From Nyssa sinensis (lineage: Eukaryota > Streptophyta > Magnoliopsida > Cornales > Nyssaceae), in assembly GCA_008638375.1 (NCBI GenBank), contig CM018035.1:34182638-34246637 (forward strand): 64,000 nucleotides of DNA, written 5' to 3'. The first letter of the stretch is position 1, and each line of letters starts with the position of its first letter. Shown piece by piece: positions 34,260 to 46,199 of this stretch. Position numbers and translations under genes: made by a program. Under the pieces are notes generated by a model. It did no database searches. It was not told the DNA's origin and saw only the letters and a list, made by a program, of their open reading frames with translations.

Positions 34260-35180
34260 ATGCAGTTAACACTTGAAGCAAACAACTTAGAATAAAGAAA
34301 TTTCTAAACCAAAAATTAGTAATAAAATATTTTAAGTTATCACATCAGTGTCTTCTTGACCTTTAAATGGTCATTTTGGGTATATCATTACCATCAATTG
34401 TCAAACATTTCACATGCTTAGTGTCCTGCTGGTACTAGAACCTTTTGGCTTATCAACAACTATTTAAACAACTTAGTGTCTTGGTTCTGAGCTTGTCAAC
34501 TAAAACCTATGTCATTAGCAATTAATCAGGTAATACATCCTTCGCCGCTGGAGACATGTGATCGAAGTCCTGTAGAATTGGTGAAATTGCTACTAGAATC
34601 TTGACAAAAATGCATTGATGACCTTATCTAAGAAGTAGAAGCATTTCAAAACAATCTTTAACCGCCTACATAAAAATAAATAGAAAAAGAAAAAAGAAGT
34701 CCTAAAATTAATTGATAAATGTAATTTACTATTTGAGTTCTGGAAAGAAGAGATTAAGATATGAAGAGTCTGCCCCTAATTTCTTACCAATTTGAAAGCA
34801 ATTTTTGTTTTGTCTTTTTTTGATAAATAATTTGAAAGAAATTTTGGTATGTATTACTGAAATAAAGTGTCAATGATGACTGCAACAGCTTCTTACTGTA
34901 GTCATTATTGTATTGCCAAATATGTTTTCTACTTTTAAACTTGTTGAGATGTACTATGCAACTCTGTTGTCTTGTACTGCCCAAAAAATGTAAGATCAAA
35001 TTACATTTTGCTTGAGATACTTTGATTTTAGAAGATGTTATATACCTGTTTGGCATGTGAAAAGGTTCATTATTGTATAATTAAGAGTTACTTAATTGAA
35101 TGCATCAATTTCATTATGGAAGTATGAGCTAGACATACATTTTATTGACACTAATCTTCTTTGGCGATGATTTTACAAAG
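34260..35180. other. End of intron 2, no gene
   Basis: AT-rich intronic sequence that ends with the acceptor GATTTTACAAAG at 35180. Confidence 0.6.
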
Positions 35181-35326
35181 CAAATCAGTACACTGGCTGG
35201 AAATCAAACTCCAAGTTATTTTGTTTGGGAAGTCCTTTTCACCATGTCCATCATTGGACTAGGCCTCTTACTTTTTGCTCTTCTTGTTGGAAGTATGCAG
35301 AACTTTCTCCAAGCTCTAGGACGCAG
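35181..35326 (+). CDS. CNGC19/20: CNGC19/20-like channel, exon encoding pore filter and S6
   Basis: Encodes QISTLAGNQTPSYFVWEV, then a hydrophobic S6 (LFTMSIIGLGLLLFALLVGS) and MQNFLQALGR. AGNQ is in the position of the ion-selectivity filter and is characteristic of the CNGC19/20 branch; most other plant CNGCs have GQN-type filters (family knowledge). The exon is 146 bp, entered in phase 0 and left in phase 2 (CGC AG|GTATAA). The acceptor is ACAAAG at 35180, with a weak pyrimidine tract. The donor GTATAA is non-consensus at +5 but the frame continues cleanly into 52103. The following intron is 16,776 bp. Confidence 0.92.
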
Positions 35327-35496
35327 GTATAATTTTTGACTATGCAATATATTGTTATTAAATGTTTGTACATGCAGTGATCGTTTATTGGGTCGTACCA
35401 TATCATATGTTTGTTGAATGTCTGTTAGTGATGATATTCTCCTCACTGTTTCTTCTTCTTCTTCTTCATACTATCTTCTAAGAACTCATTGATCAC

Positions 35497-35882
35497 TGTT
35501 TAGCAACTAGTCTGTTAGAGAATTGGGAAATAATGTATATCAAGCCTCTAACACTTGTCGCTTTCGTGCCAGCCACATCTTGCATGTGGAGGCAAACAGA
35601 TTATGGAACAGCATACAAATGCTCCAGAATAGAATGCAACTTTGTACTAAACATAATAGTGGAATAACAGCAAATAGGCAAACAGATTACGGAACATTTC
35701 ACCAATGCTCCAGAATAGAGTGCAGCTTTGCACTAAAAATAACAGTGGAATAAATACAAATAGAGAGATTAGACCAAAGACCTTGTAGACCAAGAGCTTT
35801 GATACCATGTTATATAACCAGTTGTTCTAAAAAGCTTAAGCTGTTAGAGAATGGGACAACAATGTATATCAAGCCTCTAACA
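35497..35882 (-). mobile_element. TRIM element 2, 386 bp
   Basis: Same family as the element at 31414-31709. The right terminal repeat 35808-35882 ends CTCTAACA and lies next to AGCTTTGATACCA, a reverse primer-binding-like site. The left repeat 35497-35553 has an internal deletion. The interior contains an ~86-bp tandem duplication (AGGCAAACAGATTA.GGAACA at 35590 and again near 35676). Flanks ATCAC and ACCAC agree at four of five bases. Confidence 0.8.
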
Positions 35883-36184
35883 ACCACTTGGCAAAATAAA
35901 GAACATTGATTGAGTTGCATAAAAAGGAAGAATTTGAACTCTGCACATGAAGGGTTTTCTTATTTGATAAAATAATTCTTACTTTGGTATGAAGAATGAC
36001 ACTTTATAGAGAGAACAAACCACGAACCTTGCTAGGGTGATCAATAAGTCCTAATCCTTGCTTCGACAACCTTAACCCCCCCCAACTCGACCCAACCCAA
36101 CCCACCCACATGCACAAACATGACAAAAAAGAAAACAAACAGAAGTGATGCAAGATTCAGAATGTTGGATTCATTAAGACTAGT

Positions 36185-39100
36185 TGATGGGGAACGCAAA
36201 GGAATTGGGTGACCAAATTGGAATGAAAATTAGGGTTTAGAATTAATTTTTAGTTATTTTATACTTTCTTATTTTTAGGATTTTAAAGCAATTTTGGTAA
36301 TTGCTATTATGGTATTTTAGGGTTCATTTACGTTATTTAGGAAGTTTTTATTTTAGTAAGTTTAATTAGGGTTTGCCTATATAAAGGCCTTTGATGTAAT
36401 AGATTAGGTAGATTTGGATTATTGAATATTGATATTGAGATTGTGATTAGGGTTTGCCTATATTTTAGTAAGTTTAATTAGGGCCGTCGCTTTTGTAGAG
36501 CCCAAGACACCCCAAATACTCTTAGCTTCATCGTCGGAGTCTCATCCTTCACAGACACCTACCTGCTGCACTGCGACACCTCATCATCATAAACGCTGCA
36601 CTGGAGAACAAGCATTTTGAACCCAGTATTGCTATATCAGAAGGGGATGAAATAAAACTTCTGCTTGAAAATTTTTTACCTGGCCCAATCACCTATATTT
36701 CACCCTTTTCTATTTTGGAGTTTCCTTTTCTAAAAGCAAAGAGGGGAAGTTTGGTTAGTGTGACTACAGCTATAATCCATTAACCAAGCCAAGCCCTCAA
36801 TCCGAGCTGCTAAAAAAAAAAGAAAAATCCAGATTCTTCCTAAGCCCATATATTGCAGCTACTGCCCAGCCTAAACTCAGTAAACCCTTTTACCCAACTT
36901 GACATATTTTACCCAGGCCCATATTGCTTTCTTAACCCATTAGCCCACCAGCCCAATGTTTTATTAAACCAACTTCCGGGCCAAGCCCCATTGTTCACAA
37001 ATCACAGCAACCTGCAGCATGCAACCCACAGAACAGCCCAACTTGCAACAAGTTTGAAATACAGTACGGACTATTGTGGACCTCAGAAAATTATGAATAC
37101 TCCCATGAAAATTGTCATTAATATTAAATTCAATCTTGGTGAGTTAGTAAATTTGGCATAAAGGTCCTTCTTTAAGCTTGGTTCATGTCACACTTTGCTT
37201 GCATTTGAATAATTTCCCATATCATCATTTTCACCTTTGCTTCTAATTCTCACAATGTAGCTTTGATTTTGGTTTCGTTTTTCCTTTTATTCCTTTTTAA
37301 TTTCTTGTAGTATTCTCTATTTTCCTGAAAAAGAAAAAACCAGATTCTTCCTACACCAGTCACCGCCTTTGGTCCTTCTCACCATGACCATTCAAGATAT
37401 GATGGCCAAACAAGAGACCATGGCACAAGACATTCAAACACTGAAAACAGGTGTAACCAATCTTCAACAATCAGTGGACCAACTTTGTGAGGATATGACC
37501 CAACTTTATTCTCAATAGGACAAACAATATGCCCAAATCCTCACGCATTTAGAAAAACATCATGTTGAGGACCATAGATATGACACATCTGTCTATCACA
37601 CGCCATCTAGGGGAGAATTTAATAGTCAACAAGATGACAAAGGAATTTTGTGTAGACCACTCACCCAAGAACAGTCCCAAGATCAATGTCAGAGATATTC
37701 TACAAAATTCTCTAAATTTGATTCCAAAACTCATGATGTGTGGTGTAACTTACCTAATCCTCAAGATAAGGATGCTTGGTCACACATGAAATACTTTTGC
37801 ATTGGTATTCCATTTGGAAAATTGATGTATAGGTTCACCATTGATGGTCATAGCCGCATTAACATGGTCTCACCGTCTACTCTTTCTACAATTCAACGAC
37901 AACCTGAACCTCATCCCCAACCATTTATGCTATGCTGGATCGATAACACAACTGTTACAGTCACAAAAAGGTGTCTAGTTTCAGTTCCTTTAGTGAAAAT
38001 TATTGTGAGACGGTTTGGTGTGATGTAGTTCCTATGAATATTTCTCATGTGATTCTTGGTCAACCTTGGATGGTTGAACTTGGAACGACTCTCAATTTGG
38101 AATACAAAACTTGTAGATTTAAATTTCGGAGAAGGAACATCTTGGTACAAACATCTGAATCTAAAGAGAATGAAAAGGAAGAACAACCTAAGTCTTCGCT
38201 TCCTATTATTTGTGACCTTAAATCTAATTGTGAAGTCTCTAGGTTAATTCCTCATACCCCAGATGACCCAACACTCTCTATCTTACATCACACTGCATTT
38301 GAGCCTTCAAAGAGGATATTTGATCCCATGAGCGAGGAATGGACTCTTAGCTTAAGAACACCTGTGGGACATACATAACTTTCTAATGAGTCATTTGACT
38401 CTAATCGTCCCAACTTTGGAATCCCCAATTCCAACTCAAGAGTCTATTGGTGATAGTTTGCTTGTTTTCGCTCTTGGTTTAGACCATTGTGTTGAGTCTC
38501 AATCTGTATTGCCTTCATCTACATATTTCACATCTAAATCCATTGGCACTATTTTTGGCAATTCTTGAAATTGGACCTAATGCTTATTTACTTGACATAC
38601 CATTGGATTTAAATATTTGTTCAATTTTCAATATGGAGGACATGCTATCTAATCAAGGTACTTTGGAGTCTCGTGTATTTCTTAATGGTCTTCTTGCAAG
38701 TGGAGTTACTATTTCTCCAATATCAGATCCGATGCCTACCCTACTTCCACAACATATCATGGATCATGTGGAGTTTAGTATTGCGAACCAAGCCCAATCA
38801 CTTTGCAGGCTCCAACGTACATTCTTTGCTTGCTGATTTTCTTTATTTTTGTGGTTGGAGATATTGTTCTAACTCTACTTGTTGGATTCCAGTCTTGGTG
38901 TTCTGCCTTAAAGATTTGTCATTTTTGCAACAATTCCACCTTCACAACTCGCTAGAGTCGAGTTTTTTAAGCGGGGGAGAAAGGATGGGGAACGCAAAGG
39001 AATTGGGTGACCAAATTGGAATGAAAATTAGGGTTTAGAATTAATTTTTTGTTATTTTATACTTTCTTATTTTTAGGATTTTAAAGCAATTTTGGTAATT

Positions 39101-39357
39101 TCTATTATGGTATTTTAGAGTTCTTTTACGTTATTTAGGAAGTTTTTATTTTGGTAAGTTTAATTAGGGTTTGCCTATATAAAGGCCTTTGATGTAATAG
39201 AATAGGTAGATTTGGATTATTGAATATTGATATTGAGATTGTGATCTCTTTGCTTCTCTTCTTTCTTGATTTCTTCTCTCATTCTTCGCTCTCAAGTTTC
39301 TCTCATCTTTCCTCCTCTCTCTTTCTATTCCCTGTTCACTCTGTTGGTCCTACACCA
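36185..39357 (+). mobile_element. LTR element H, 3.2 kb, no reverse transcriptase, TSD CTAGT
   Basis: Bounded by CTAGT at 36180-36184 and 39358-39362. It starts TGATGGGGAACG and ends TCCTACACCA. The 3' LTR is 38983-39357 (375 bp), preceded by the purine tract GCGGGGGAGAAA. The 5' LTR matches it for about 262 bp (36185-36447, ~3% different) and then breaks. It continues into a second copy of its own internal segment GCCTATATTTTAGTAAG, followed by non-LTR DNA. Both LTRs carry a TATATAAAG box. The interior codes only for a gag-leader-like coil and a retropepsin-like region, so it is a non-autonomous (LARD/TR-GAG-like) element. Confidence 0.85.
37384..38700 (+). pseudogene. Gag/protease-like region of element H
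   Basis: From the ATG at 37384 the frame reads MTIQDMMAKQETMAQDIQTL and continues as a heptad-like coiled region with an in-frame stop near 37518. Further on come TIDGHSRINMVSPSTLSTI and HPQPFMLCWIDNTTVTVTKR. After a frame change WCDVVPMNISHVILGQPWMV follows. That order is the retropepsin region of Ty3/gypsy elements. The catalytic triad is altered (D-G-H in place of D-S-G/D-T-G). No RT, RNase H or integrase follows before the 3' LTR at 38983. Parts may have been translated in the ancestor; the present copy is broken. Confidence 0.7.
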
Positions 39358-39362
39358 CTAGT

Positions 39363-39610
39363 ACTTGGGTTATGCTAACACTAGGATGGGACCAGATAAG
39401 TGAAGAGAGAATTATATATAGCACTGGTTTAGGTTACATTGATACTAGTATTTAGACTTTTGATGCTTATCTGATAGCTTGGGGTAGGAAATGGTACATA
39501 CAAAGAATTTTGATTTGAAATATTAACGGACAGTTAAACAGGAGATAAAGGAAATAGATCAGGATGGTCAAATATGAAATTGAAGAGGGGAGCTGAAGAA
39601 TTTCTCAGGT
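39363..39610. other. Spacer between element H and the LINE scrap
   Basis: No recognised feature. Confidence 0.4.
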
Positions 39611-39624
39611 TCAGTGAAGTATCC

Positions 39625-39976
39625 ATGAAGCTCAAAATCATTTCTTGAATTGTGAGGGGCTTGAATAACCAGGATAAGATAATGGTGATGAAAATTTTTT
39701 TTGAAAGAATGGAGGAACTTTAGTGGTGTGTTTTAAGGAAGCAAAAATGCAGAAGTTAGACGTGTATTGGAGTTTGTGGGGTGGTAGATGGGTGGAGTGG
39801 ATTACATTAGGCGCTAGGGGTACTGCTGGTGGCATCCTGGTCTTGTGGGCTAGCAAGACAGTTCCAAGGGTGGACTCTTGGAAAGGTGACTACTTCATTT
39901 CTTGTTTATTCAAAAACAATGCTTTAAAGGACAATATTTTTAAAACTTTAGGGCCAGGTTTTTACAAAAAATATTG
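39625..39976 (+). pseudogene. LINE (L1-type) endonuclease fragment
   Basis: The plus strand reads a broken MKLKIIS-stop-IVRGLNNQDK and then, after a frame change, KLDVYWSLWGGRWVEW, GARGTAGGILVLW and VDSWKGDYFISCLF. This is the N-terminal apurinic/apyrimidinic-like endonuclease domain of plant L1 LINEs. The catalytic 'QETK'-type motif is altered to FKEAK. The sequence stops after about 110 residues, with no RT domain. Confidence 0.75.
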
Positions 39977-39979
39977 AAG

Positions 39980-41181
39980 GATGTGAACAAATCACATACA
40001 CCCCTAAAGGTGACAAGTCTGCTAAATTAGGCTTTTCACCATACTCAAGCTTAAAAGGAACTGACTATTAGGGCACTTGGTTAAGGATATGGGCCGTAGT
40101 GAAGGGGACATCCTCTAAAACCATATTTGCGCCATCATCAATCTTACCTTATTTATCAACGGTCATTTCCTTATTTTTCTCAGATAATTGTTGTGAAGAA
40201 ATTCTGAATTCTTCATCTTCAAACGCTCAACATCTTGAAAAATGCTTCAAGTACCTAATGTTTCTACCAATGCTCAAAGCAACTAATGCTCCAAGTGTGT
40301 GAGCAATCAAAGTGTGAGTAACCAAGTAAAGAAATAAGAGGTTGTATTATGTCCTCAATTTTCAAAACATCATGAGTTCGCATATGCTATAAGGACTGAC
40401 TCTAGTGGATAAGAAGCTAGTCTACCTTACAAAAAAAAGAAAACAAAAATTCCTACAGGTCTTTCCCAATAAACATCGCTTACACACTGATAGGCTAATT
40501 TTTTGCGAGTGGCCCAATAGGCCTTCTCAAGCTAATCTAACCATCCCATCTAGTCCAATGTGTCCATGTTTAACATGTCATATATCGAACAATAATATCT
40601 TGGAAAGCCATACAAGAAAAAGAGAGTATGTCCAAAATTGTCAAATACTCCATGAGACAGAGCCACTACCATACTTTGCTTCTAACATGAGGTAGATCAA
40701 ACTAATTAATTTTCAATGAACTATTATTCATTAAGAAAAACAGTTCTAATCAATCCCAATGACCGAATGTAAAAAAGGATGAGAAAATGGATAAATAAGT
40801 GTTTGGCTTGTAGGTGGACCAAACGATTAGTCAAATACCAATATCCAATTAAAAAAGGACATATATTTCTCAAAAGAATTAATCATCTTATCCTTGTGGC
40901 AATTTGTTCATATGTGATCACTTGTGTGCAATGTGCAAAACATTATGAGCAATGTGAAGTCGCGTTTCGTACGCGCCATTTTTGCCTCTTACTAATTCTC
41001 TTCTCCATTTTGAATAAAATAGTAAACTTTGACTCGGGACACTTACGAGCAAAGTGACCCCTTTTATTCATAGTAGAAACTCATTCTATAACATATCTCT
41101 CCCTTTGCCATGCATGCCCCTGTGGTGCTTGGCTTTCTTGCCTACTTCTTGCACAAGTTTCTCAATCTCACCCCTTTTAGC
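39980..41181 (-). pseudogene. Unclassified repeat DNA with a copia gag zinc-knuckle remnant
   Basis: Mostly unrecognised. On the minus strand near 41030-41075 the frame reads NKRGHFARKCPESK, the second half of a CX2CX4HX4C gag zinc knuckle whose first two cysteines are lost. Copia G is inserted at 41182 in the same block, which resumes after 46391. Confidence 0.4.
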
Positions 41182-41372
41182 TGTTGAAGATTTTCATAAT
41201 TATCTTCTAATTAGCTGTAAATAGATTGATAGAATTGATCCCTGTAATTATGTGATATCTCATATCCCATGCTTATCTCCTATTCTTTAGGAACAAGATT
41301 TGTAAAGAAGGGCTATTAAAGCTGTGTATCATTGAAAGGAAATACATGAGAATTTGAATCAATTATTCAACA
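41182..41372 (+). repeat. 5' LTR of copia G
   Basis: 191 bp, TGTTGAAGATTTTC ... TTATTCAACA. Confidence 0.96.
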
Positions 41373-41455
41373 TGGTATCAGAGCAGGTTATATTATAATA
41401 TATATTTTTTTTTTTCGTTATCGTAGAATCAATTTCAAAACCTAAAAGAAAGAAA

Positions 41456-41670
41456 CCTTGTGCCGTCACCCTCATCTTGCCGTCATCTTCAAACAGAGAA
41501 GAACGCCCCCTCATCTTGTGCCATCATCTTCAAACAGAACAGAGAATAGGCAGCCGCTTTCTCCATTGCTAGATCTGAACGAAACCCTTGTGCCATCATC
41601 TTCAAACAGAGAAGAACGCCCCTTACCTTGTGCCGTCATCTTCAAACAGAACAGAGAATAGCCAGCCACC
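41456..41670. repeat. Direct repeats in the leader of copia G
   Basis: CTTGTGCC(A/G)TCATCTTCAAACAGA recurs four to five times. The composite block ending AACAGAGAATAG(G/C)CAGCC occurs twice (41497-41554 and 41619-41667). The non-coding leader has evidently expanded by duplication. Confidence 0.8.
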
Positions 41671-41852
41671 GAATCTGAACCTGTTCTACTTTTCCCTTTG
41701 TTTTTTTTTTTTTTTTCCTTTTTACTCCCCTTGTGTCGTCAACCTGCCAGATCTACTTGCCAGATTTGGACCTGTTCAAACAGAACAAATTTTTTTTTTT
41801 TTTTTCCCCCTTGTGTCGTCATCTTCTCTCATTGTAACCTGTTGCCCCTAAT

Positions 41853-43984
41853 ATGACCACCGAATCAACCGAACCCACTAAATCCTCTTCTCCTGTCATA
41901 CGTATCCAATCTGAAAATTCCAGCTTCAATGCTGGTATAACCCTCACCGGAACCAACTATGACGTCTGGTCCCAGATTATTGAAATGCATATCGCTGGCC
42001 GTGAAAAGCTTGATTACATTATTGGTGATTCTCCTCAACCTGATGCTACAGATCCTTCGTATTCGAAGTGGTATGCCGAAAATCAAAAGGTTAAAGGCTG
42101 GTTACTCACATCAATGGCACCGGAGATTATGAAGCGATACCGTCCGACTTCGTACTACTCGTGAAATTTGGAGCGCTCTTGCCGAAAGCATTCTATGATG
42201 GAACCGACGAAACACAAATCTTTGCCCTCAATCAATGTGCTTTTTCCCTCCTGTCAATCTGGTCGTTCTCTTCCCACTATATTATGGTGAACTCGTTGCA
42301 ATCTTCCAGGAACTCGACCACCTGTGACAAAGCTACCATGAAGGATCCCGATGATATAGTTGCATATAAAAAATCTGTTGAGAAATTGCGGATCCATATA
42401 TTCTTGAATGGTCTTGATGCTGAATTTGAACAGGTGCGAGGGGAGATTCTTCGTCTGGATCCCAGTTTGGACCTTGAACATATATACTCATATGTTCGTC
42501 GTGAAGCAAATCGTCGGACCCTCCTAACTGGTGATCTGACTTCCCCTGATTCTAGTCGCCATGTTAGCCCGCCGATCCACTCCACCTACACATCGAACCA
42601 GACCTGGTGCAGCACCAGTTTCTGTCACACCAACATCCCGTAGTTTTGATATCGGCAATAAACAACCTCCTAGATCCTGTACTCATTGTGGTGGCACAGG
42701 ACATACTAAATCTCGCTGCTATGACTTGATCGGCTACCCTGAATGGTGGGATCCTGCCAAGGCTCCAACTAAACGTCACTCAACTCGTTCGTCTATTGCA
42801 ACCGCTGCCACTGTCCAAGCCGAAAGGCCTATATCAGATCCTACTGCTTTACATATTTCTTCAGGTTCCCCAGGTAAGACTTTCAATAACTCTGCTCCTA
42901 TTGGATCTTGTACATGGATTATTGATTCTGGATCAACTGATCATATGTCCTTTGATACTGCTTCTATTTCTATGTTGAAACCCTCTGAAACCCCTATTGT
43001 TTCTACAGCCAATGGCACTCCCTACTACAGTTATTGGTGAAGGTTCCCTCTCTCTAAACAATCTTAATTTAGAATCTATTCTTGTGGTGCCTTCACTTAA
43101 TTTTAATTTGTTATCTGTATCTCAAATTACCACTTCCCTGAATTGTGTCGTGATTTTTTGGCCTAACCATTGTTTCTTTAAGGACATCAAGACAAGGAGG
43201 ACAATTGGGTGTGGTACTAGAAGAGGAAAGCTCTATTATCTTGATCTCACACCATCTAGCTCAAGTGCATTGGCTCAGTCATTATCAGTTACTAGTTCGG
43301 CCTCTACTTCTGCTATCTGGTTGTTGCACAAACAATTTGGACATGCTTCCTTTGGATACTTAAAGCACTTGTTTCCCAAATTATTTACCAATACATCTCC
43401 GTTGCTGTTTAAATGTGAAATTTGTGCATTGGCAAAGAGCCACCGTGTTCCTTTTCCATTGAGTTTTAATAAAAGTCATTTTCCATTTATGCTTGTACAC
43501 TCTGATATTTGGGGCCCAGCAAAAATTCCAACACTTAATGGTGCACGATGGTTCGTTTCTTTTATTGATGATCATAGTCGCATGACTTGGGTATGTTTGA
43601 TGAAAACAAAGCAGGATGTTTTCTCCCTATTAAACAAATTTCACTCAATGGTTGCTACTCAATATAAGACCTCCATTCAAGTTCTTCGTACTGATAATGG
43701 CGGGGAATTTATCAATCATGAGCTGAAGCAATTCTTACATCTTCAAGGCATCATTCACCAAACCACATGCCCCTCTTCTTCCCAACAAAATGGGGTTGCA
43801 GAAAGAAAAAACCGATAACTTCTAGACATGGTTCGAGCCACATTGTTTGACGCCCATATGCCCCTTCATTATTGGGATGAATCCCTTACTGCTGCCGCCT
43901 ACTTGATCAACCGGATTCCATCCCGCAGGCCTGGCCTTTCATACACTTCTCGAAACCTTAAATCGCAGCCTATCCTCACCATCC
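41853..43984 (+). pseudogene. gag-protease-integrase part of copia G, frameshifted
   Basis: Starts with the ATG at 41853 (MTTESTEPTKSSSP). Gag core residues GTNYDVWSQIIEMHIAGREK are followed by frame changes near 42140, 42175, 42255, 42320 and 42560. The zinc knuckle CTHCGGTGHTKSRC (42678-42719) and protease WIIDSGSTDHMS (42916-42951) share one frame. A shift near 43020 leads to the integrase part, with HKQFGH, HSDIWGPA, RTDNGGEF and [15 protein letters not shown] stops it at 43816, and another frame change occurs near 43960 before the RT frame. These breaks should prevent a full polyprotein. Confidence 0.9.
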
Positions 43985-46192
43985 ATGTCAAACCTGCCCC
44001 CAAAAGTTTTTGGCTGTACTGCGTTTGTACACATACCCAGTCCTGCTCACCATAAGCTACAACCACGTGCCCTTCGCTGTGTCTTTGTTGGCTATGGCCT
44101 CCATCAAAAGGGATACAGATGTTACCATCCACCAACTCGCAAACTACATGTTACCATGGACGTACAATTCCATGAACTCCAGATGTATTATCTTGCTCCC
44201 GCAACTGCAAGTCAAGGGGAGCCTAGTATCAGTATTGACGACTTGCAGTTCCTCAGTTATCCAACTGAAACCATAAGCCCTAATCGTCCTGAACCTGAAC
44301 CTGAACCTGCCAACAATACAGAAAGCGAAACTGAGACACAACAGCTGAATATAGTGAGTGAGCCAATAACACTTGAGCTTCCACCGGCTGAGCCGTTTGT
44401 ACCAGAACATCAATTGTCTCCACTAGATGGTTCTACTTCTCATCATGAGTCATCCTCATTCACTGAATCTACAGTAAGTCATGAACCTCCACTCCGAATA
44501 CTTCCTAATCGTACCACAAGAGGAGTTCCTAGAGTTAGTTATGTACCTGTTCTTAATTCTACTTCTAAGTACCCATTGAACAATTATGTATCTTATCATA
44601 GGTTATCAAAGACATGTGAATCATTTGCAAATCAATTATCTACTGTACATGTACCTAATAGTGTGCAGGAGGCCTTGAAAGATGCCAGGTGGAAAGAAGC
44701 AATTATCGAGGAGATGAAGTCACTTGAAAAAAATGCAACATGGGAGGTGGTTGATCTACCAGTTGGAAAAAAACCTGTGGGATGTCGATGGATTTTTACA
44801 ATTAAATACAAGGCTAATGGTGACATTGAGAGATTTAAAGCTCGACTTGTAGCTAAGGGATACAGTCAAACATATGGGATTGATTATGTAGAAACCTTCG
44901 CACTAGTGGCCAAAATAAATACAGTACGTATACTCTTATCATTAGCTGTAAATTTAGATTGGCCACTACATCAATTTGATGCAAAGAATGCTTTCTTACA
45001 TGGAAATCTCCAAGAGGAAGTATACATGGAGTTGCCCCCAGGATGTGAGTTACAGATTGAAGGAAGCACACAAGTGTGTAGATTGCGAAAATCATTGTAT
45101 GGTTTAAAACAATCACCAAGGGCTTGGTTCGGCAGATTTACAAGTTCAATGAAGGCATTTGGGTGTCGACAGAGCAATTCTGATCATACTCTCTTTATAA
45201 AACATAATAAAGGAAAGCTCACTGTGCTAATTATATATGTCGACGATATGATTGTAACAGGAAATGATACTGATGAAAGGAAAGCTTTGCAGACTTATCT
45301 TTCTCGTGAGTTTGAAATGAAGGATCTTGGACCATTGAAGTATTTTCTAGGAATCGAGGTGCTAAGGTCTAAACAAGGTATGTTCTTGTCACAACGGAAA
45401 TATACTCTAGATTTACTAAATGAAGTTGGTATGTTAGGTTGTAAACCAAGTGATACACCTGCTGCTGAAAACGTCAAGTTGGGTACACTTCCGGACCATA
45501 TTCCCACAAATAAAGAACGATATCAAAGACTTGTAGGGCGGTTGATGTATCTTGCACATACTCGGCCCGACCTAGCATATTCTCTTAGTGTTGTTAGTCA
45601 ATTCATGCATTCTCCTAGTGAAGATCATATGGATGCTGTAATACGAATTCTACGATATTTGAAGTCTTCTCCGGGGAAAGGAATTATGTTCACTAAGGGA
45701 GACACTTTATCTGTTGAAGGCTATACTGATGCAGATTGGGCTGGATCAATTGATGATAGGCGTTCAACCGCTGGGTACTTAACGTTTGTTGGTGGAAACC
45801 TGGTTACATGGCGAAGCAAAAAACAAGAAGTTGTGGCTAGATCTAGTGCAGAAGCTGAATATAGAGGTATGGCTAAGGGTGTGTGTGAGCTATTATGGAT
45901 TAAAAATCTATTACAAGAACTCAAGATTTCACTAGCACTTCCTATGAAACTCTATTGTGATAATAAGGCTGCATGTGACATAGCTCATAATCCTATTCAA
46001 CACGATCGAACTAAACATGTAGAGATTGATAGACATTTTATTAAGGAGAAACTTGAAGCGAAGATTATTGAGGTTCCTCATGTTCGATCTCAAGATCAAC
46101 TTGATGACATTCTCACTAAGGCCATATCAAGTCAAGTCTTCCACGGAATTCTGGAAAAGTTGGGCATGCACGACATCTATGCACCAACTTGA
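43985..46192 (+). CDS. Copia G RT-RNase H reading frame, 735 codons
   Basis: Open frame for the second half of the copia polyprotein. It holds an integrase C-terminal part ([14 protein letters not shown], 7-20) and a Pro/Glu-rich linker (75-180). RT spans about 230-490, with DAKNAFLHG at 332 and YVDD at 418-421. RNase H spans about 578-700, with D582, E623, D659 and D682. The conserved FAPVAK motif reads FALVAK (L307). The listed start (an internal ATG) is only the first in frame; in an intact element this would be part of gag-pol. The preceding frameshifts mean it is unlikely to be made as a normal polyprotein. The C-terminal end DIYAPT overlaps the polypurine tract. Confidence 0.85.
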   Translation: MSNLPPKVFGCTAFVHIPSPAHHKLQPRALRCVFVGYGLHQKGYRCYHPPTRKLHVTMDVQFHELQMYYLAPATASQGEPSISIDDLQFLSYPTETISPNRPEPEPEPANNTESETETQQLNIVSEPITLELPPAEPFVPEHQLSPLDGSTSHHESSSFTESTVSHEPPLRILPNRTTRGVPRVSYVPVLNSTSKYPLNNYVSYHRLSKTCESFANQLSTVHVPNSVQEALKDARWKEAIIEEMKSLEKNATWEVVDLPVGKKPVGCRWIFTIKYKANGDIERFKARLVAKGYSQTYGIDYVETFALVAKINTVRILLSLAVNLDWPLHQFDAKNAFLHGNLQEEVYMELPPGCELQIEGSTQVCRLRKSLYGLKQSPRAWFGRFTSSMKAFGCRQSNSDHTLFIKHNKGKLTVLIIYVDDMIVTGNDTDERKALQTYLSREFEMKDLGPLKYFLGIEVLRSKQGMFLSQRKYTLDLLNEVGMLGCKPSDTPAAENVKLGTLPDHIPTNKERYQRLVGRLMYLAHTRPDLAYSLSVVSQFMHSPSEDHMDAVIRILRYLKSSPGKGIMFTKGDTLSVEGYTDADWAGSIDDRRSTAGYLTFVGGNLVTWRSKKQEVVARSSAEAEYRGMAKGVCELLWIKNLLQELKISLALPMKLYCDNKAACDIAHNPIQHDRTKHVEIDRHFIKEKLEAKIIEVPHVRSQDQLDDILTKAISSQVFHGILEKLGMHDIYAPT

Positions 46193-46199
46193 GGGGGAG

